Shown here: positions 43,799-52,669 of the stretch, in pieces
How the letters are laid out: every line of letters starts with the position of its first letter
Position numbering within the stretch: the stretch's first letter is position 1
DNA from: Clostridium thailandense
GTDB taxonomy: Bacteria > Bacillota > Clostridia > Clostridiales > Clostridiaceae
Length of the DNA stretch: 64,000 nt
Direction: 5' to 3'
Assembly (NCBI RefSeq): GCF_019207025.1
Contig: NZ_JAEEGC010000098.1
Coordinates: forward strand, 1-64,000
Notes under the pieces: model-generated
Told to the model about the DNA's origin: nothing
What the model saw: only the letters and a program-made list of their open reading frames with translations
The model's database searches: none
Made by a program: the position numbers and the translations under genes

Positions 43799-45127
43799 GT
43801 GGATTTACTTGAAAAAATTCGAGAAGCTGGGATTATAGGAGCAGGTGGAGCTGGATTTCCTACTCATGTTAAGTTAAATTGCAAGGTTGAATATTTTATA
43901 GTAAATGGCTTAGAATGTGAGCCACTACTTGCATCAGATAAATTTATGATGAGAAATTACAGTGATGAAATATTGCAGGCAACAGAAGAAATAGGTAAGG
44001 CAATTGGAGCTCAGCACGTAGTAATAGGATTAAAGGAAGAGTATGAAGAGGAAATAAAGGCTCTAAAGAATTCTATATTAAAATTTAATTCTAAAGTTAA
44101 ACTTCATTTAAGTAGAGCTTTTTATCCAGCTGGCGATGAGCAGATACTAGTATATGAAATAACAGGTAAGACAATACCTCCAGGAGGGATTCCATTAAAT
44201 GTAGGTGCTGTAGTTTCTAATTCTGGTACTGTATTTAATGTTTTCGAAGCTATGCACAATAAGTCAGTTACTTATAAATTTGTTACAGTTATAGGCGAGG
44301 TAAATATACCTTCAATTCTTAAGGTGCCTATAGGTACAACTGTTAAAGAATGTTTGGAAAAGTGCGGTGGAACTACAATTAAGGATTACATGATAATAAT
44401 GGGTGGTCCAATGATGGGAAGAAAGATGAAAAAAGAGGATATTGATACTAGAGTTATTAAAAAAACTGATGGAGGAATTATTGCAATTCCGAAAGATCAT
44501 TACTTAGCTCAAAAAGAAAATATGACTATTGAGCACATGAAAAATCAAGCGAAATCTGCTTGTATACAGTGCCATTTTTGTACTGATATGTGTCCGAGAA
44601 ACTTAATTGGACATCCGTTGAATCCACATAAAATAATGAGAAATATTGCTTTAGAACAATTAGATAATGAGGCAACAAAGCAAGCATTAATATGTTGTGA
44701 ATGTGGAGTATGTGAATTATATGCATGTCCTATGGGATTGTCTCCTAAGCGCATAAATGTTTACTTGAAGGGAAAATTGAGAGATAGAGGAGTGAAGTGG
44801 CAGAACGTAAATAATGCGGTTTCAGCTAATGTGTTTAGAGAATATAGAAAAGTTCCTACGGATAGGCTAGTAGCAAGATTAGGATTAAGCAAATATAAAA
44901 GACAGAGACTTCAAGAAGAAGAGGAAGTGAAGCCTGCTGAGGTGAGAATTCCTTTAAGACAGGGAATAGGTGCTGAAGCAAGTCCAATTGTTAAAGTCAA
45001 TGATGTGGTAGAGCAAGGACAACTTATAGGAATGGTAGAAGAAGGAAAAATGGGATCTAATGTGCATGCTAGCATTAGCGGTGTAGTTTCTGAAATAAGC
45101 GATAGCATAGTAATAAAAGCTATTTAA
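43799..45127 (+). CDS. pduS: RnfC-like electron-transfer flavo-iron-sulfur protein
   Basis: The 442 residues match PduS: a flavin/NADH-binding domain (IREAGIIGAGGAGFPTHVKL near residue 7, VNGLECEPLL, AFYPAGDEQILVYEITG), two [4Fe-4S] motifs (CIQCHFCTDMCP at about 257 and CCECGVCELYACP at about 301), and a C-terminal SLBB or barrel-sandwich segment. It reduces cob(III)alamin for PduO and may carry electrons across the shell through PduT. GTG start behind GGGGAGGTG. The presence of a repeat just upstream may lower its level relative to pduP. Confidence 0.95.
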   Translation: MDLLEKIREAGIIGAGGAGFPTHVKLNCKVEYFIVNGLECEPLLASDKFMMRNYSDEILQATEEIGKAIGAQHVVIGLKEEYEEEIKALKNSILKFNSKVKLHLSRAFYPAGDEQILVYEITGKTIPPGGIPLNVGAVVSNSGTVFNVFEAMHNKSVTYKFVTVIGEVNIPSILKVPIGTTVKECLEKCGGTTIKDYMIIMGGPMMGRKMKKEDIDTRVIKKTDGGIIAIPKDHYLAQKENMTIEHMKNQAKSACIQCHFCTDMCPRNLIGHPLNPHKIMRNIALEQLDNEATKQALICCECGVCELYACPMGLSPKRINVYLKGKLRDRGVKWQNVNNAVSANVFREYRKVPTDRLVARLGLSKYKRQRLQEEEEVKPAEVRIPLRQGIGAEASPIVKVNDVVEQGQLIGMVEEGKMGSNVHASISGVVSEISDSIVIKAI

Positions 45128-45141
45128 GCTGAGGTGATAAA

Positions 45142-45690
45142 ATGATAAGAACTATAGGAATGATAGAATTAAATAGTATAGCAAGAGGAATTGAAGTTGC
45201 AGATGAGATGCTTAAATCTGCGGAGGTAAATTTACTTTTGGCCAAGACTGTCTGCCCAGGAAAATATGTTGTTTTAGTTACAGGTAACGTAGGTGCTGTA
45301 CAAGCAGCAATTAAGCATGGTGAAGCCATAGGAGCAGAGTATATAGTCAATAAATTACTATTACCTAATGTACATCCACAGGTAATTCCAGCAATTAATG
45401 CAGCAAGCAATGTTGAAAGATTAAGGGATTTAGGTGTATTAGAATTTTTCAGTATAGCATCTGCTATCATTGCCGCTGATGCTGCTGCAAAGTCAGCTGA
45501 TGTTGAGCTAATAGAAGTTAGATTAGGTGTTGGAATTGGTGGAAAGGCTTTTATAACGCTTACAGGAGATGTAAGTGCAGTTAAAAATGCTGTAACAGTA
45601 GGAGCAAATACAGCAATTGAAAATGGAATGCTAGTAAATAAAGCTGTAATATCTGCTCCAAATAAAGAATTACTTCAACATTTACTATAA
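45142..45690 (+). CDS. pduT: BMC-T shell protein with pore iron-sulfur cysteine
   Basis: A 182-residue protein of two tandem BMC domains (IGMIELNSIARGIEVADEML, then EFFSIASAIIAADAAAKSADV). C38, in KTVCPGKY, sits where PduT binds a [4Fe-4S] cluster at the threefold pore. It trimerises in the shell and, with PduS, offers a route for electrons between lumen and cytosol. It lies 14 bases after pduS. Confidence 0.95.
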   Translation: MIRTIGMIELNSIARGIEVADEMLKSAEVNLLLAKTVCPGKYVVLVTGNVGAVQAAIKHGEAIGAEYIVNKLLLPNVHPQVIPAINAASNVERLRDLGVLEFFSIASAIIAADAAAKSADVELIEVRLGVGIGGKAFITLTGDVSAVKNAVTVGANTAIENGMLVNKAVISAPNKELLQHLL

Positions 45691-45718
45691 AATTAAAAGC
45701 TTATAAGGAGAGGATTAT

Positions 45719-46531
45719 ATGAAAAATAATATGTTTGGTGAGTGCTTGGGTGAAGTTATAGGTACATTTATTTTCATGTTTATAGGGACAGGGACTGTTG
45801 CTTCATTAGTTGCAGCAGGGACAAATATAACTTATTGGAATTTATCTATATGTTGGGGACTGGCAATAACTATTGCAGTATTTATAGTTGGACTTGTTTC
45901 AGGAGCACATTTAAACCCATCAGTTACAATAGCTCTTGCAGCGTGGAAAGGCTTTGATAAAAAGAAGGTAGTTCCATATATTATATCTCAAATAATAGGA
46001 GCTTTTTTGGCAGCAGCACTAACTTATGGATTATACGGAAAAGTTATTACAACTTTTGAAAGTAGTAAGAATATTGTAAGAGCATCAAATGCAGGTTGGG
46101 CAACAGCTGGAATATTTACAACCTTTCCAAAGTCAGGTTTAACAATGTTTAATGCTTTCATGGTAGAGGTATGTATTACTGCATTTTTAGTACTAGTTAT
46201 ATTTGCAGTATCAGATGGAAGAAACGAAAGCTGTCCTAAAGCAGGATTTCCAGCTTTAGCGATAGGTTTAACAGTAGCATTTATAGGTGTTTCTTTCGGA
46301 CCTTTAACTGGCTTCTCGATGAATTTTGCTCGTGATTTTGGTCCAAGATTATTCTGTATGATGGCAGGGTGGGGAACATCAGTGCTTGGACCTAATGGAT
46401 ATGGACTTATTGTACCATTATTTGCACCAATTATAGGTGGACTTATAGGTGGAGGCATATATGAAAAATTAGTTGCACCCTATCTTCCAGGTGTAGTAAA
46501 TGCAAAAATAAATGAGAGTGAATCAGTATAA
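45719..46531 (+). CDS. pduF: Aquaglyceroporin-type diol or glycerol facilitator
   Basis: A 270-residue MIP channel with six membrane segments and two half-helices. The first NPA box reads NPS (66-68) in SGAHLNPSVTIAL; the second reads NFA (202-204) in FSMNFARDFGPR. The selectivity-filter arginine (R205) and the following Asp-Phe-Gly-Pro, typical of glycerol facilitators, are kept. It lets 1,2-propanediol or glycerol enter the cell. It is the last gene of the operon, 28 bases after pduT. The Pro to Phe change in the second box is unusual for this family. Confidence 0.9.
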   Translation: MKNNMFGECLGEVIGTFIFMFIGTGTVASLVAAGTNITYWNLSICWGLAITIAVFIVGLVSGAHLNPSVTIALAAWKGFDKKKVVPYIISQIIGAFLAAALTYGLYGKVITTFESSKNIVRASNAGWATAGIFTTFPKSGLTMFNAFMVEVCITAFLVLVIFAVSDGRNESCPKAGFPALAIGLTVAFIGVSFGPLTGFSMNFARDFGPRLFCMMAGWGTSVLGPNGYGLIVPLFAPIIGGLIGGGIYEKLVAPYLPGVVNAKINESESV

Positions 46532-46614
46532 AATTCTTATAGAAAGCTTTGGATTTTAAGAGGCAGTATTTTAATAAAGAGCTAGAATGTTCTACAATAA
46601 TAAAATATTTATTA

Positions 46615-46670
46615 AGCTTTGTTATAATGCTCTATTGAAATATAGATTGTAACAAAGCTGCATTTTATTA
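46615..46670 (+). terminator. Probable terminator after pduF
   Basis: AGCTTTGTTA and TAACAAAGCT form 10-base arms around a 25-base loop that can itself pair (CTATT/AATAG). A weak T-rich stretch follows (GCATTTTATT). It may end the pdu operon. Confidence 0.4.
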
Positions 46671-46727
46671 TTTCTCAGTAAATATACACAAAAGTTGATT
46701 GTTAAGTACTCTAGGAGGATATCAATC

Positions 46728-47336
46728 ATGCATCTTTTTTATGTCTTTCTAATAGCTTTAGCAAATAATGTTGATAATATTGGTGTCAGAATTGCCTATA
46801 GCATACGCGGAATAAAAATAGATATTTTAAAAAATCTATGGATTTCTATTATTACTTTTATTATTTCCTCGTTATCAGCTCTTTCAGGAACATTTATATC
46901 ATCAATACTAAGTAGGCGTGTAGGAGCTATACTAAGTATGATTATACTTACGACAATAGGATTTTGGATTGTTTTGGAGCCTTTTTCCAAAGTAAAGGAA
47001 ATTAAAAATGATGCAGTTAAAAATAAAAATTTAATTTGTAACATACTAGAGAATCCCGAGAGTGCGGATATAGATAATTCAAAGGACATTGACTTTAAAG
47101 AAGCAACCTTTCTTGCAATTGCTCTTTCAATAAATAATATAGGAGGAAGCTTAAGTGCTGGAATTATTGGATTAAATTCATATTTTATAGGAGCATTTTC
47201 TGCAGCATTAAGTTTTATTGCTCTTTGGTCAGGAAATTATTTAGCTGTACTTCTAAATAGATATAAGATTGGAAACAAGGCAATTATAATATCGGGAATT
47301 ATTTTAATCATAATAGGAATAAAACAGGTATTTTAG
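46728..47336 (+). CDS. ytaF: YtaF-like sporulation membrane protein
   Basis: About 202 residues with five or six hydrophobic segments in two homologous halves. The first half opens with FYVFLIALANNVDNIGVRIAYSIRGI and the second with ATFLAIALSINNIGGSLSAGIIGL; this repeated layout is that of YtaF and related MntP-like transporters. The role in spores is not defined and may be ion transport. The start is the ATG at 46728 behind AGGAGG; the frame is open further upstream without a ribosome site. It is a separate unit from the pdu operon. Confidence 0.82.
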   Translation: MHLFYVFLIALANNVDNIGVRIAYSIRGIKIDILKNLWISIITFIISSLSALSGTFISSILSRRVGAILSMIILTTIGFWIVLEPFSKVKEIKNDAVKNKNLICNILENPESADIDNSKDIDFKEATFLAIALSINNIGGSLSAGIIGLNSYFIGAFSAALSFIALWSGNYLAVLLNRYKIGNKAIIISGIILIIIGIKQVF

Positions 47337-47391
47337 TATATTTAGTCTGTTTTAATGATTTTTTCAAATTAAAATAACAAATTTTGATTTA

Positions 47392-47444
47392 ATATTGCGA
47401 TTTTTCTGAAAAATATTGCGAATTAAATTAAAATTTGCTAAAAT
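47392..47444 (+). promoter_or_regulatory. Direct-repeat operator and promoter of the PocR chemoreceptor
   Basis: ATATTGCGA occurs at 47392 and 47413, 21 bases apart and identical in sequence. TAAAAT at 47439 may be the -10. A related ATATTGCAA pair, with the same 21-base step, precedes the pdu operon. Binding by the AraC-type response regulator is inference. Confidence 0.5.
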
Positions 47445-47487
47445 ATTACACAATAAAACCTTTACGAAGAAAAAGAGGTGAAAGTTT

Positions 47488-48552
47488 ATGCCAGAAGAAA
47501 ATAGTATATCTACAGATGATATAAAAGATAAAAGTATGCAAGATTTGAAATTGGAAGATATAATAGATTTGAAATTTTTACAAGGATTCCAAGATAATTT
47601 TGCAAAAAGTATGGGAATGGCGAGCATTACTGTAAATATTGATGGCATACCAGTCACTAAACCGAGTTGTTTTACTAATTTTTGTATGGATTTGACAAGA
47701 GCAAGTAGTATTGGTAACAGCAGATGTATTGAATGTGATCGAAAGGGTGGGGAAACATCAACAAAAAGTAAAAGACCCGCTATTTACTCCTGTCATGCAG
47801 GATTAACGGACTTTGCAGCTCCAATTTTGTTAGGTGAAAGGCAAATTGGAACTATATTAGGTGGACAAGTAATAACTTCACCACCAGATGAAAATAAGTT
47901 TAGACAAATAGCGAAGGAAATAGATATAGAAGAAGAGAAATACGTACAAGCCTTAAGAAAGATTAGTATTGTGGAAAGAGAAAGAGTGGAAGCCGCAGCA
48001 GAAGTTTTATACATGGTTGCGAACACCTTATCTAAACTTGGATATGAACAATATAAATTGAAAAATATGTCTAAGACTATTAATGATAGCTTAGGACAAA
48101 TATCTAGTTCAATGGAAGAACTTGCTTCAGTATCAATTAAATCTTCAGAAAATCAACATTCCTTAAATGATGAGATTCAAAATGTTCAAAGGAATTCTGT
48201 TGAAATTCATGAAATTCTGGACTTCATAAAGCGAATAGCTGATCAAACTAAAATGTTAGGATTAAATGCTGCAATTGAAGCTGCAAGAGCTGGTGAATTA
48301 GGTAGAGGATTTGGTGTTGTATCAAAAGAAATACGAAAACTTTCAGATAATTCAAAGCAAACAGTACTTAAGATTATGGAGCTTACAACTAATATTCAGA
48401 GTTCTGTAAGTAAAACACTTGAAGTATCAAATGATGCTTTTAATACTACAGAAAATCAAACTGCGGCTATTGAAGAAATAAATGCTAGCGTGGAGGAAGT
48501 TTTATCAATGACTCAACAAATGAATGAATTAGCAAGTAATATTAAAATATAG
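47488..48552 (+). CDS. Soluble chemoreceptor with PocR ligand-binding domain
   Basis: Residues 20-190 are a PocR domain closely like that of the kinase at 29838 (KFLQGFQDNFAKSMGMASITVNIDG, RCIECDRKGG, YSCHAGLTDFAAPILL). Residues 195-354 are a short methyl-accepting signalling domain with the tip [26 protein letters not shown]. There is no membrane segment or HAMP, so it senses a cytoplasmic ligand, presumably that of the kinase. It would steer motility toward a diol substrate or report its intracellular level. Ribosome site AGAGGTG. Confidence 0.92.
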   Translation: MPEENSISTDDIKDKSMQDLKLEDIIDLKFLQGFQDNFAKSMGMASITVNIDGIPVTKPSCFTNFCMDLTRASSIGNSRCIECDRKGGETSTKSKRPAIYSCHAGLTDFAAPILLGERQIGTILGGQVITSPPDENKFRQIAKEIDIEEEKYVQALRKISIVERERVEAAAEVLYMVANTLSKLGYEQYKLKNMSKTINDSLGQISSSMEELASVSIKSSENQHSLNDEIQNVQRNSVEIHEILDFIKRIADQTKMLGLNAAIEAARAGELGRGFGVVSKEIRKLSDNSKQTVLKIMELTTNIQSSVSKTLEVSNDAFNTTENQTAAIEEINASVEEVLSMTQQMNELASNIKI

Positions 48553-48555
48553 ATA

Positions 48556-48589
48556 GTGGCTGTCGTACTTGCCTAAGTGCGACAGCCAC
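48556..48589. terminator. Bidirectional intrinsic terminator
   Basis: GTGGCTGTCGTACTT pairs with AAGTGCGACAGCCAC across a 4-base loop. It lies between convergent genes and probably serves both. Confidence 0.8.
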
Positions 48590-48592
48590 TTG

Positions 48593-50905
48593 TTAATATC
48601 CATTACTTCTTAAGCTGTTCAGAGCCTTGTATATACTAACGGATAAGTCAGACATTGTAACTGAATCCTTTGGTCTGAACATATTATCAATGTCATTTGT
48701 AAGTCCAAGACCTTTAGATATAGCTATATATCCCAAGTTATCTGAAGAGATATCGTTCGTATCACTATAAGAAAGAAGAAATATTCCTTTTGCTTGAGCG
48801 AGTTTATCATAGCCTAAAAGCTTAACTATATCTTTAATCATTTCTTCTCTTGTAACAAGCTCATCACCTTTAAAATCTCCAGAGTTATCAAGTACTCCGT
48901 ATGAAACTGCCATTTGAAGATATTTATATGTTTCATCTTCCTTTGATCCATTATAACTCATCTTAAGGCTTGGTGCACTGTCTAATACATAAGGTTTATA
49001 ACCTTTTGCATTAACTAGTGCTTTTATTAATTCAGTCCTAGTTATTTTTTTATTTAAATCAAAATTCTTAGTATCGATTACTCCTAATGATGCTAAAATG
49101 CTAAGTTCTTTTTCTACTGGGCTTCCTTTAATTTTTTCTTTGAAGGATTCTATATTATTATCAAGTTCTCTCCCGCTGTAATCTATGAAATTGCCTTTAA
49201 AGGCTTCTACACCATTAAGTTGTTTATATTGCGTATCATTTAATAAGCTATATATCAATTTAACGCCTATATCTGATTTTATTGGATCTTTACTTTCACT
49301 AAAAAGTGTATATTGAAGCTGAGGCTTATACGTGATAAAGAATATATTTTGTGCATCATTTTTATTTATAATGTTGTTAGGTGAAGGTACATTTAAGTTT
49401 TGAGTCCATCTGCTGTTTATGTTACTTATATCGCCTGTTATTGAATTGAAATTAATATTAATAGTATTATCAGGGTAGCATATTCCATTAATTAATCTAT
49501 TAAAATTAAAATCATAAAATGTGTCTAGATGTGGGATATTATTATAATACACTGAATGATCAATATGTGTTTGTTTAGTATTTATATCTTTAACTTTGTC
49601 TGGAAAGTATTTTTTTAGTATTTCTATAGACTTGCCATATGCTTGTTCCCAAGTAAGCTTTGTTTTGGAATTATTGTTGCCTATGTTAAATTTATCCATG
49701 GGGCTAAATTTACTTATTGATACAAGCTGACCTGTTAAGGAATCTATAGTTATCTGACCTTCTTCTCTAAAGTCACTATTTGAAGTCTTTTTTACAAACT
49801 GACCCGACCAACAAGTAAGAGAAGTTCCGTATATATCACGATCTTCTTGATAATTTGTTGATTCAATGTCGTAGTTATCGCCATATATATCTTTAATTAT
49901 AGATTTCATTATGGGTTCTGCAGAAGTACTGTCTAATTCTTTATTTAATTTTTTTGATGGCGTATAGTTTGCTAAAAACAATTTTTTTTGATCTTCATTT
50001 AAGTCTAGTACTGTTCTATCGGAGAGAGTAGAATTGTCATAATCTAACATTTTGCCTTCTTTTGCATCAACATTGATTCCTTTTGATGTATCAGGTACAT
50101 ATGCAAGCTTTATAGTTTTGTTTTCGGTATCATATTTATATTCATTTCTATAAGGTATATATTTAAGTTCTAAGTTTATATTATCCTTAAATATCTGTGC
50201 TGCTTTTTCTTCTGATATGGTACCATCCTGAGAAGGTGGTTGAATTTGATTCCATCTAAAATTATAGGAACGAATTTTTCCTGTAACACCATCAACGCTT
50301 GTATTTAAATAATTATCCATAAAAGGAATGCTATTTATGGTTCTATAGTAATTAAAGTTATAAGAGGTTGGGTCTTCTTTCCAGCCATAGGACATATTAT
50401 TATTACTAGATAATTTACATTGAGAAAACTCTTCTGGGTTTACTTTTCTTAAGAAACTTTTTGATATTTCTTTGGCCTGATCTTCTGTTATATTTGAAAT
50501 TCCAGTAGATTGTCCATGTAGAGAAGTCATATTATCAAAACTAATAACTTTACCAGTAAAATAATCAAGCGATATATTGATAGTAACATCCTTTTCCTCG
50601 TTGTGAAGACTCCAACTTATTTGCCATATATAGTTTTTATTAATATTAGTAGATTGATAATCAGGTATAAAGTTTACATTGACCTGATATTTTGAGTCAT
50701 CAATGGTTATATCGAAATAATTTTTTAAAAAGTTTTTTGCATTATTTTTTGCCTCGTCTTTTGATATTTTAGAGTTATAGTCACTTATAGTAGTAGTTAT
50801 ATTACTAGAAGAATTCTTGATTATATCTTGTGCATATACGGTCGATGTCAATGTTAGTGAAATTAATGCAGTTAGAATAATAGAATATGTTTTTTTACTT
50901 GTCAT
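48593..50905 (-). CDS. Secreted YcdB/YcdC-repeat protein with SLH domains
   Basis: A 770-residue exported protein. Residues 1-25 are a signal peptide ending near VYA. The body holds two long YcdB/YcdC-type repeats, each with a PepSY-like unit (SKDEAKNNAKNFLKNYF, DQAKEISKSFLRKV, EEKAAQIFKDN and TWEQAYGKSIEIL). The last 170 residues contain two or three S-layer homology units (LASLGVIDTKNFDLNKKITRTELIKAL, AVSYGVLDNSG, AISKGLGLTND), which anchor proteins to cell-wall polymers. The function is unknown; PepSY units often inhibit or bind proteases. It has its own GGGGGG ribosome site and ends at the shared terminator. Confidence 0.88.
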   Translation of the reverse strand: MTSKKTYSIILTALISLTLTSTVYAQDIIKNSSSNITTTISDYNSKISKDEAKNNAKNFLKNYFDITIDDSKYQVNVNFIPDYQSTNINKNYIWQISWSLHNEEKDVTINISLDYFTGKVISFDNMTSLHGQSTGISNITEDQAKEISKSFLRKVNPEEFSQCKLSSNNNMSYGWKEDPTSYNFNYYRTINSIPFMDNYLNTSVDGVTGKIRSYNFRWNQIQPPSQDGTISEEKAAQIFKDNINLELKYIPYRNEYKYDTENKTIKLAYVPDTSKGINVDAKEGKMLDYDNSTLSDRTVLDLNEDQKKLFLANYTPSKKLNKELDSTSAEPIMKSIIKDIYGDNYDIESTNYQEDRDIYGTSLTCWSGQFVKKTSNSDFREEGQITIDSLTGQLVSISKFSPMDKFNIGNNNSKTKLTWEQAYGKSIEILKKYFPDKVKDINTKQTHIDHSVYYNNIPHLDTFYDFNFNRLINGICYPDNTININFNSITGDISNINSRWTQNLNVPSPNNIINKNDAQNIFFITYKPQLQYTLFSESKDPIKSDIGVKLIYSLLNDTQYKQLNGVEAFKGNFIDYSGRELDNNIESFKEKIKGSPVEKELSILASLGVIDTKNFDLNKKITRTELIKALVNAKGYKPYVLDSAPSLKMSYNGSKEDETYKYLQMAVSYGVLDNSGDFKGDELVTREEMIKDIVKLLGYDKLAQAKGIFLLSYSDTNDISSDNLGYIAISKGLGLTNDIDNMFRPKDSVTMSDLSVSIYKALNSLRSNGY

Positions 50906-51065
50906 AGTTATCCCCCCTTTTTATAGACTTATTGTAGTTGAGTAAATTTTCAGTGTGGAATTTATTGGCACTTTATTAGACGATGGAAAATTGCAAAGCG
51001 CTCCCCCAATTAGAAAATTTTTTATAAAAGTAAAAGAAAGGCGTTTATATTAAAAAGAAAAGATT

Positions 51066-51346
51066 GGCTGCTGCACTTATATACACGACTGACATTTAAC
51101 TTATTCTCGGTATATATTGGCATTCTCTCAGCACAATAAATACTATTGATAAGTCTAAAGCTCAGTATTTTGAAAGTCTAAGAACCATTGATAAACTTCT
51201 GTTTCAAACATATCAATAATTCTAAGTCTTCCTAAAATACTGAGCTAAGATTTATAATAAAAGTATTTTAATGTGCCTTGCAGAATGTCAATATATCCCG
51301 GAGCATAAGCTAAGTGTCGGCAGTGAGTATCTATAGTTCAACAGCC
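51066..51346. repeat. Palindromic element of a second MITE-like family, full copy A
   Basis: The ends GGCTGCTGCACTTATATACAC (left) and the complement of GTATCTATAGTTCAACAGCC (right) are imperfect inverted repeats that continue inward for over 60 bases. The centre holds a second palindrome, AGCTCAGTATTTT...AAAATACTGAGCT. There is no coding frame. Related sequence occurs at 56083, 59259 and 60955. The rest of the 457-base gap from 50906 holds the promoter side of the SLH gene, where I see no clear motif. Confidence 0.75.
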
Positions 51347-51362
51347 TCTCTTGCAAGTATAA

Positions 51363-52373
51363 CTAATTTTCTGGGATTTGTAATATATCTAGTAAAAATA
51401 CAAATAAAGGTATACCAAGGATTAATCCCCATACTCCCATATAGTGTTCTGAGAAAATTAAAATTAAAAACACAAAAAATACAGGTAGATGGACTGAAAC
51501 AGACATTAATTTAGGTTTTATTATATATGCCTCCAGAATATGTAAAACGGCTAATATAAGCAATGCATCAATAACTTTTGTTATTCCACCTAGAGTAAAG
51601 GCTATCATTACTAGAGGGATAAGAGCTATAATCAAACCTGCTACAGGTATCAATCCTAATATAAACAGCATAGTACCTAAGCCGAGAATATTATCAAAAC
51701 CAAAAAATAAAAATCCTATAGAAGCCAAGACTGCATTTATTAAAGAAAGAATAGCCTGTATTTCCATTATTTTTCCAAAGGAGCTTAAAAACTTCTTAGC
51801 AAGATACTTATAATATCTATAAATATAGGATATTCTACTTGTTTCAATTTTTCTTCCAAATTTAATTAGTTCATCTTGCTCAAGTATAAATAGTAAGCTT
51901 AATATAAAAGAAAGGAAAACATCTATACTTAATTGCTCTATTTTAATAACCCATTTTAAAATTAGGCCGCTGCTCCGACTTATATATCCGCTAATATTTG
52001 TTTGCTTTATTAGTACTATAATTTTATTATTTAAAATATCCTTATAGTTATTGAGATTAAAGTCTACCAGCTGATTTCTTAAAAAATATAACTGTTTAAT
52101 GACAACAGGTACGTAATTATAAAATAAATAGGATATTCCCAAAAACATTAATGAGTAAATAAATATTATAATAGCCTTCTTTTTAACGGGAAGGACTTTA
52201 TGTATAGATTTATATACAAAATTTACTGCTTTATAAAAAAGAAAGGAAAGGACAAAGGTTAGCAGTATTAGCGTAATCATACTCTTTATAGAGTAAAATA
52301 GAATGACTAGAAGAAACACTGCAAAAATCTTTTTCGCAAGTTCTCCAGTAACAAATTTTTCTAATGAATCCAT
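51363..52373 (-). CDS. AI-2E family transporter (PerM/YtvI-like)
   Basis: About 336 residues with seven or eight membrane segments and the family pattern: an N-terminal pair of helices, a soluble stretch rich in Lys and Asn (about 90-140), and a C-terminal core with SIGFLFFGFDNILGLGTMLFILGLIPVAG and HLPVFFVFLILIFSEHYMGVWGLILGIPL. Members export small molecules or exchange sodium for protons; AI-2 export was shown for only some. I start it at the ATG at 52373 behind AGAGGATG; the GTG at 52382 is too near that site. Confidence 0.88.
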   Translation of the reverse strand: MDSLEKFVTGELAKKIFAVFLLVILFYSIKSMITLILLTFVLSFLFYKAVNFVYKSIHKVLPVKKKAIIIFIYSLMFLGISYLFYNYVPVVIKQLYFLRNQLVDFNLNNYKDILNNKIIVLIKQTNISGYISRSSGLILKWVIKIEQLSIDVFLSFILSLLFILEQDELIKFGRKIETSRISYIYRYYKYLAKKFLSSFGKIMEIQAILSLINAVLASIGFLFFGFDNILGLGTMLFILGLIPVAGLIIALIPLVMIAFTLGGITKVIDALLILAVLHILEAYIIKPKLMSVSVHLPVFFVFLILIFSEHYMGVWGLILGIPLFVFLLDILQIPEN

Positions 52374-52543
52374 TAAGCTCACATCCTCTTGTTAAAACAA
52401 ATTGTATTTATATGTATCATTATAAGAGTTCTTGTAGTAATAACACAAGAGAAATTTAAAGGACGGCCTAGAAATACATATATTTTTAAATTTAAAATAT
52501 AAAGATAAGATACTAATTTGTTAAAAACATGAGAATAAAAGAG

Positions 52544-52604
52544 GGGTTGTTGCATTTGAAAAGAATTCTATTTTTGGTTATATTCACCTAAATGCAACAG
52601 CCAC
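52544..52604 (-). terminator. Intrinsic terminator of the chemoreceptor gene
   Basis: On the minus strand GGCTGTTGCATTT pairs with AAATGCAACAACC and is followed by CCCTCTTTTATT. It lies between the chemoreceptor and the transporter gene. The GGCTGTTG start resembles the ends of the repeat family at 51066. Confidence 0.65.
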
Positions 52605-52669
52605 TATATACATCGTGAACCCTGTACTGACAATAAAGTTATCAGCGTTTTAACTGTAATTAGCATAAA

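Noticed and set aside
31338..46531. Choline or glycyl-radical type microcompartment
   Set aside because: There is no glycyl-radical enzyme or activase; the operon has B12 diol dehydratase with its reactivase and adenosyltransferase.
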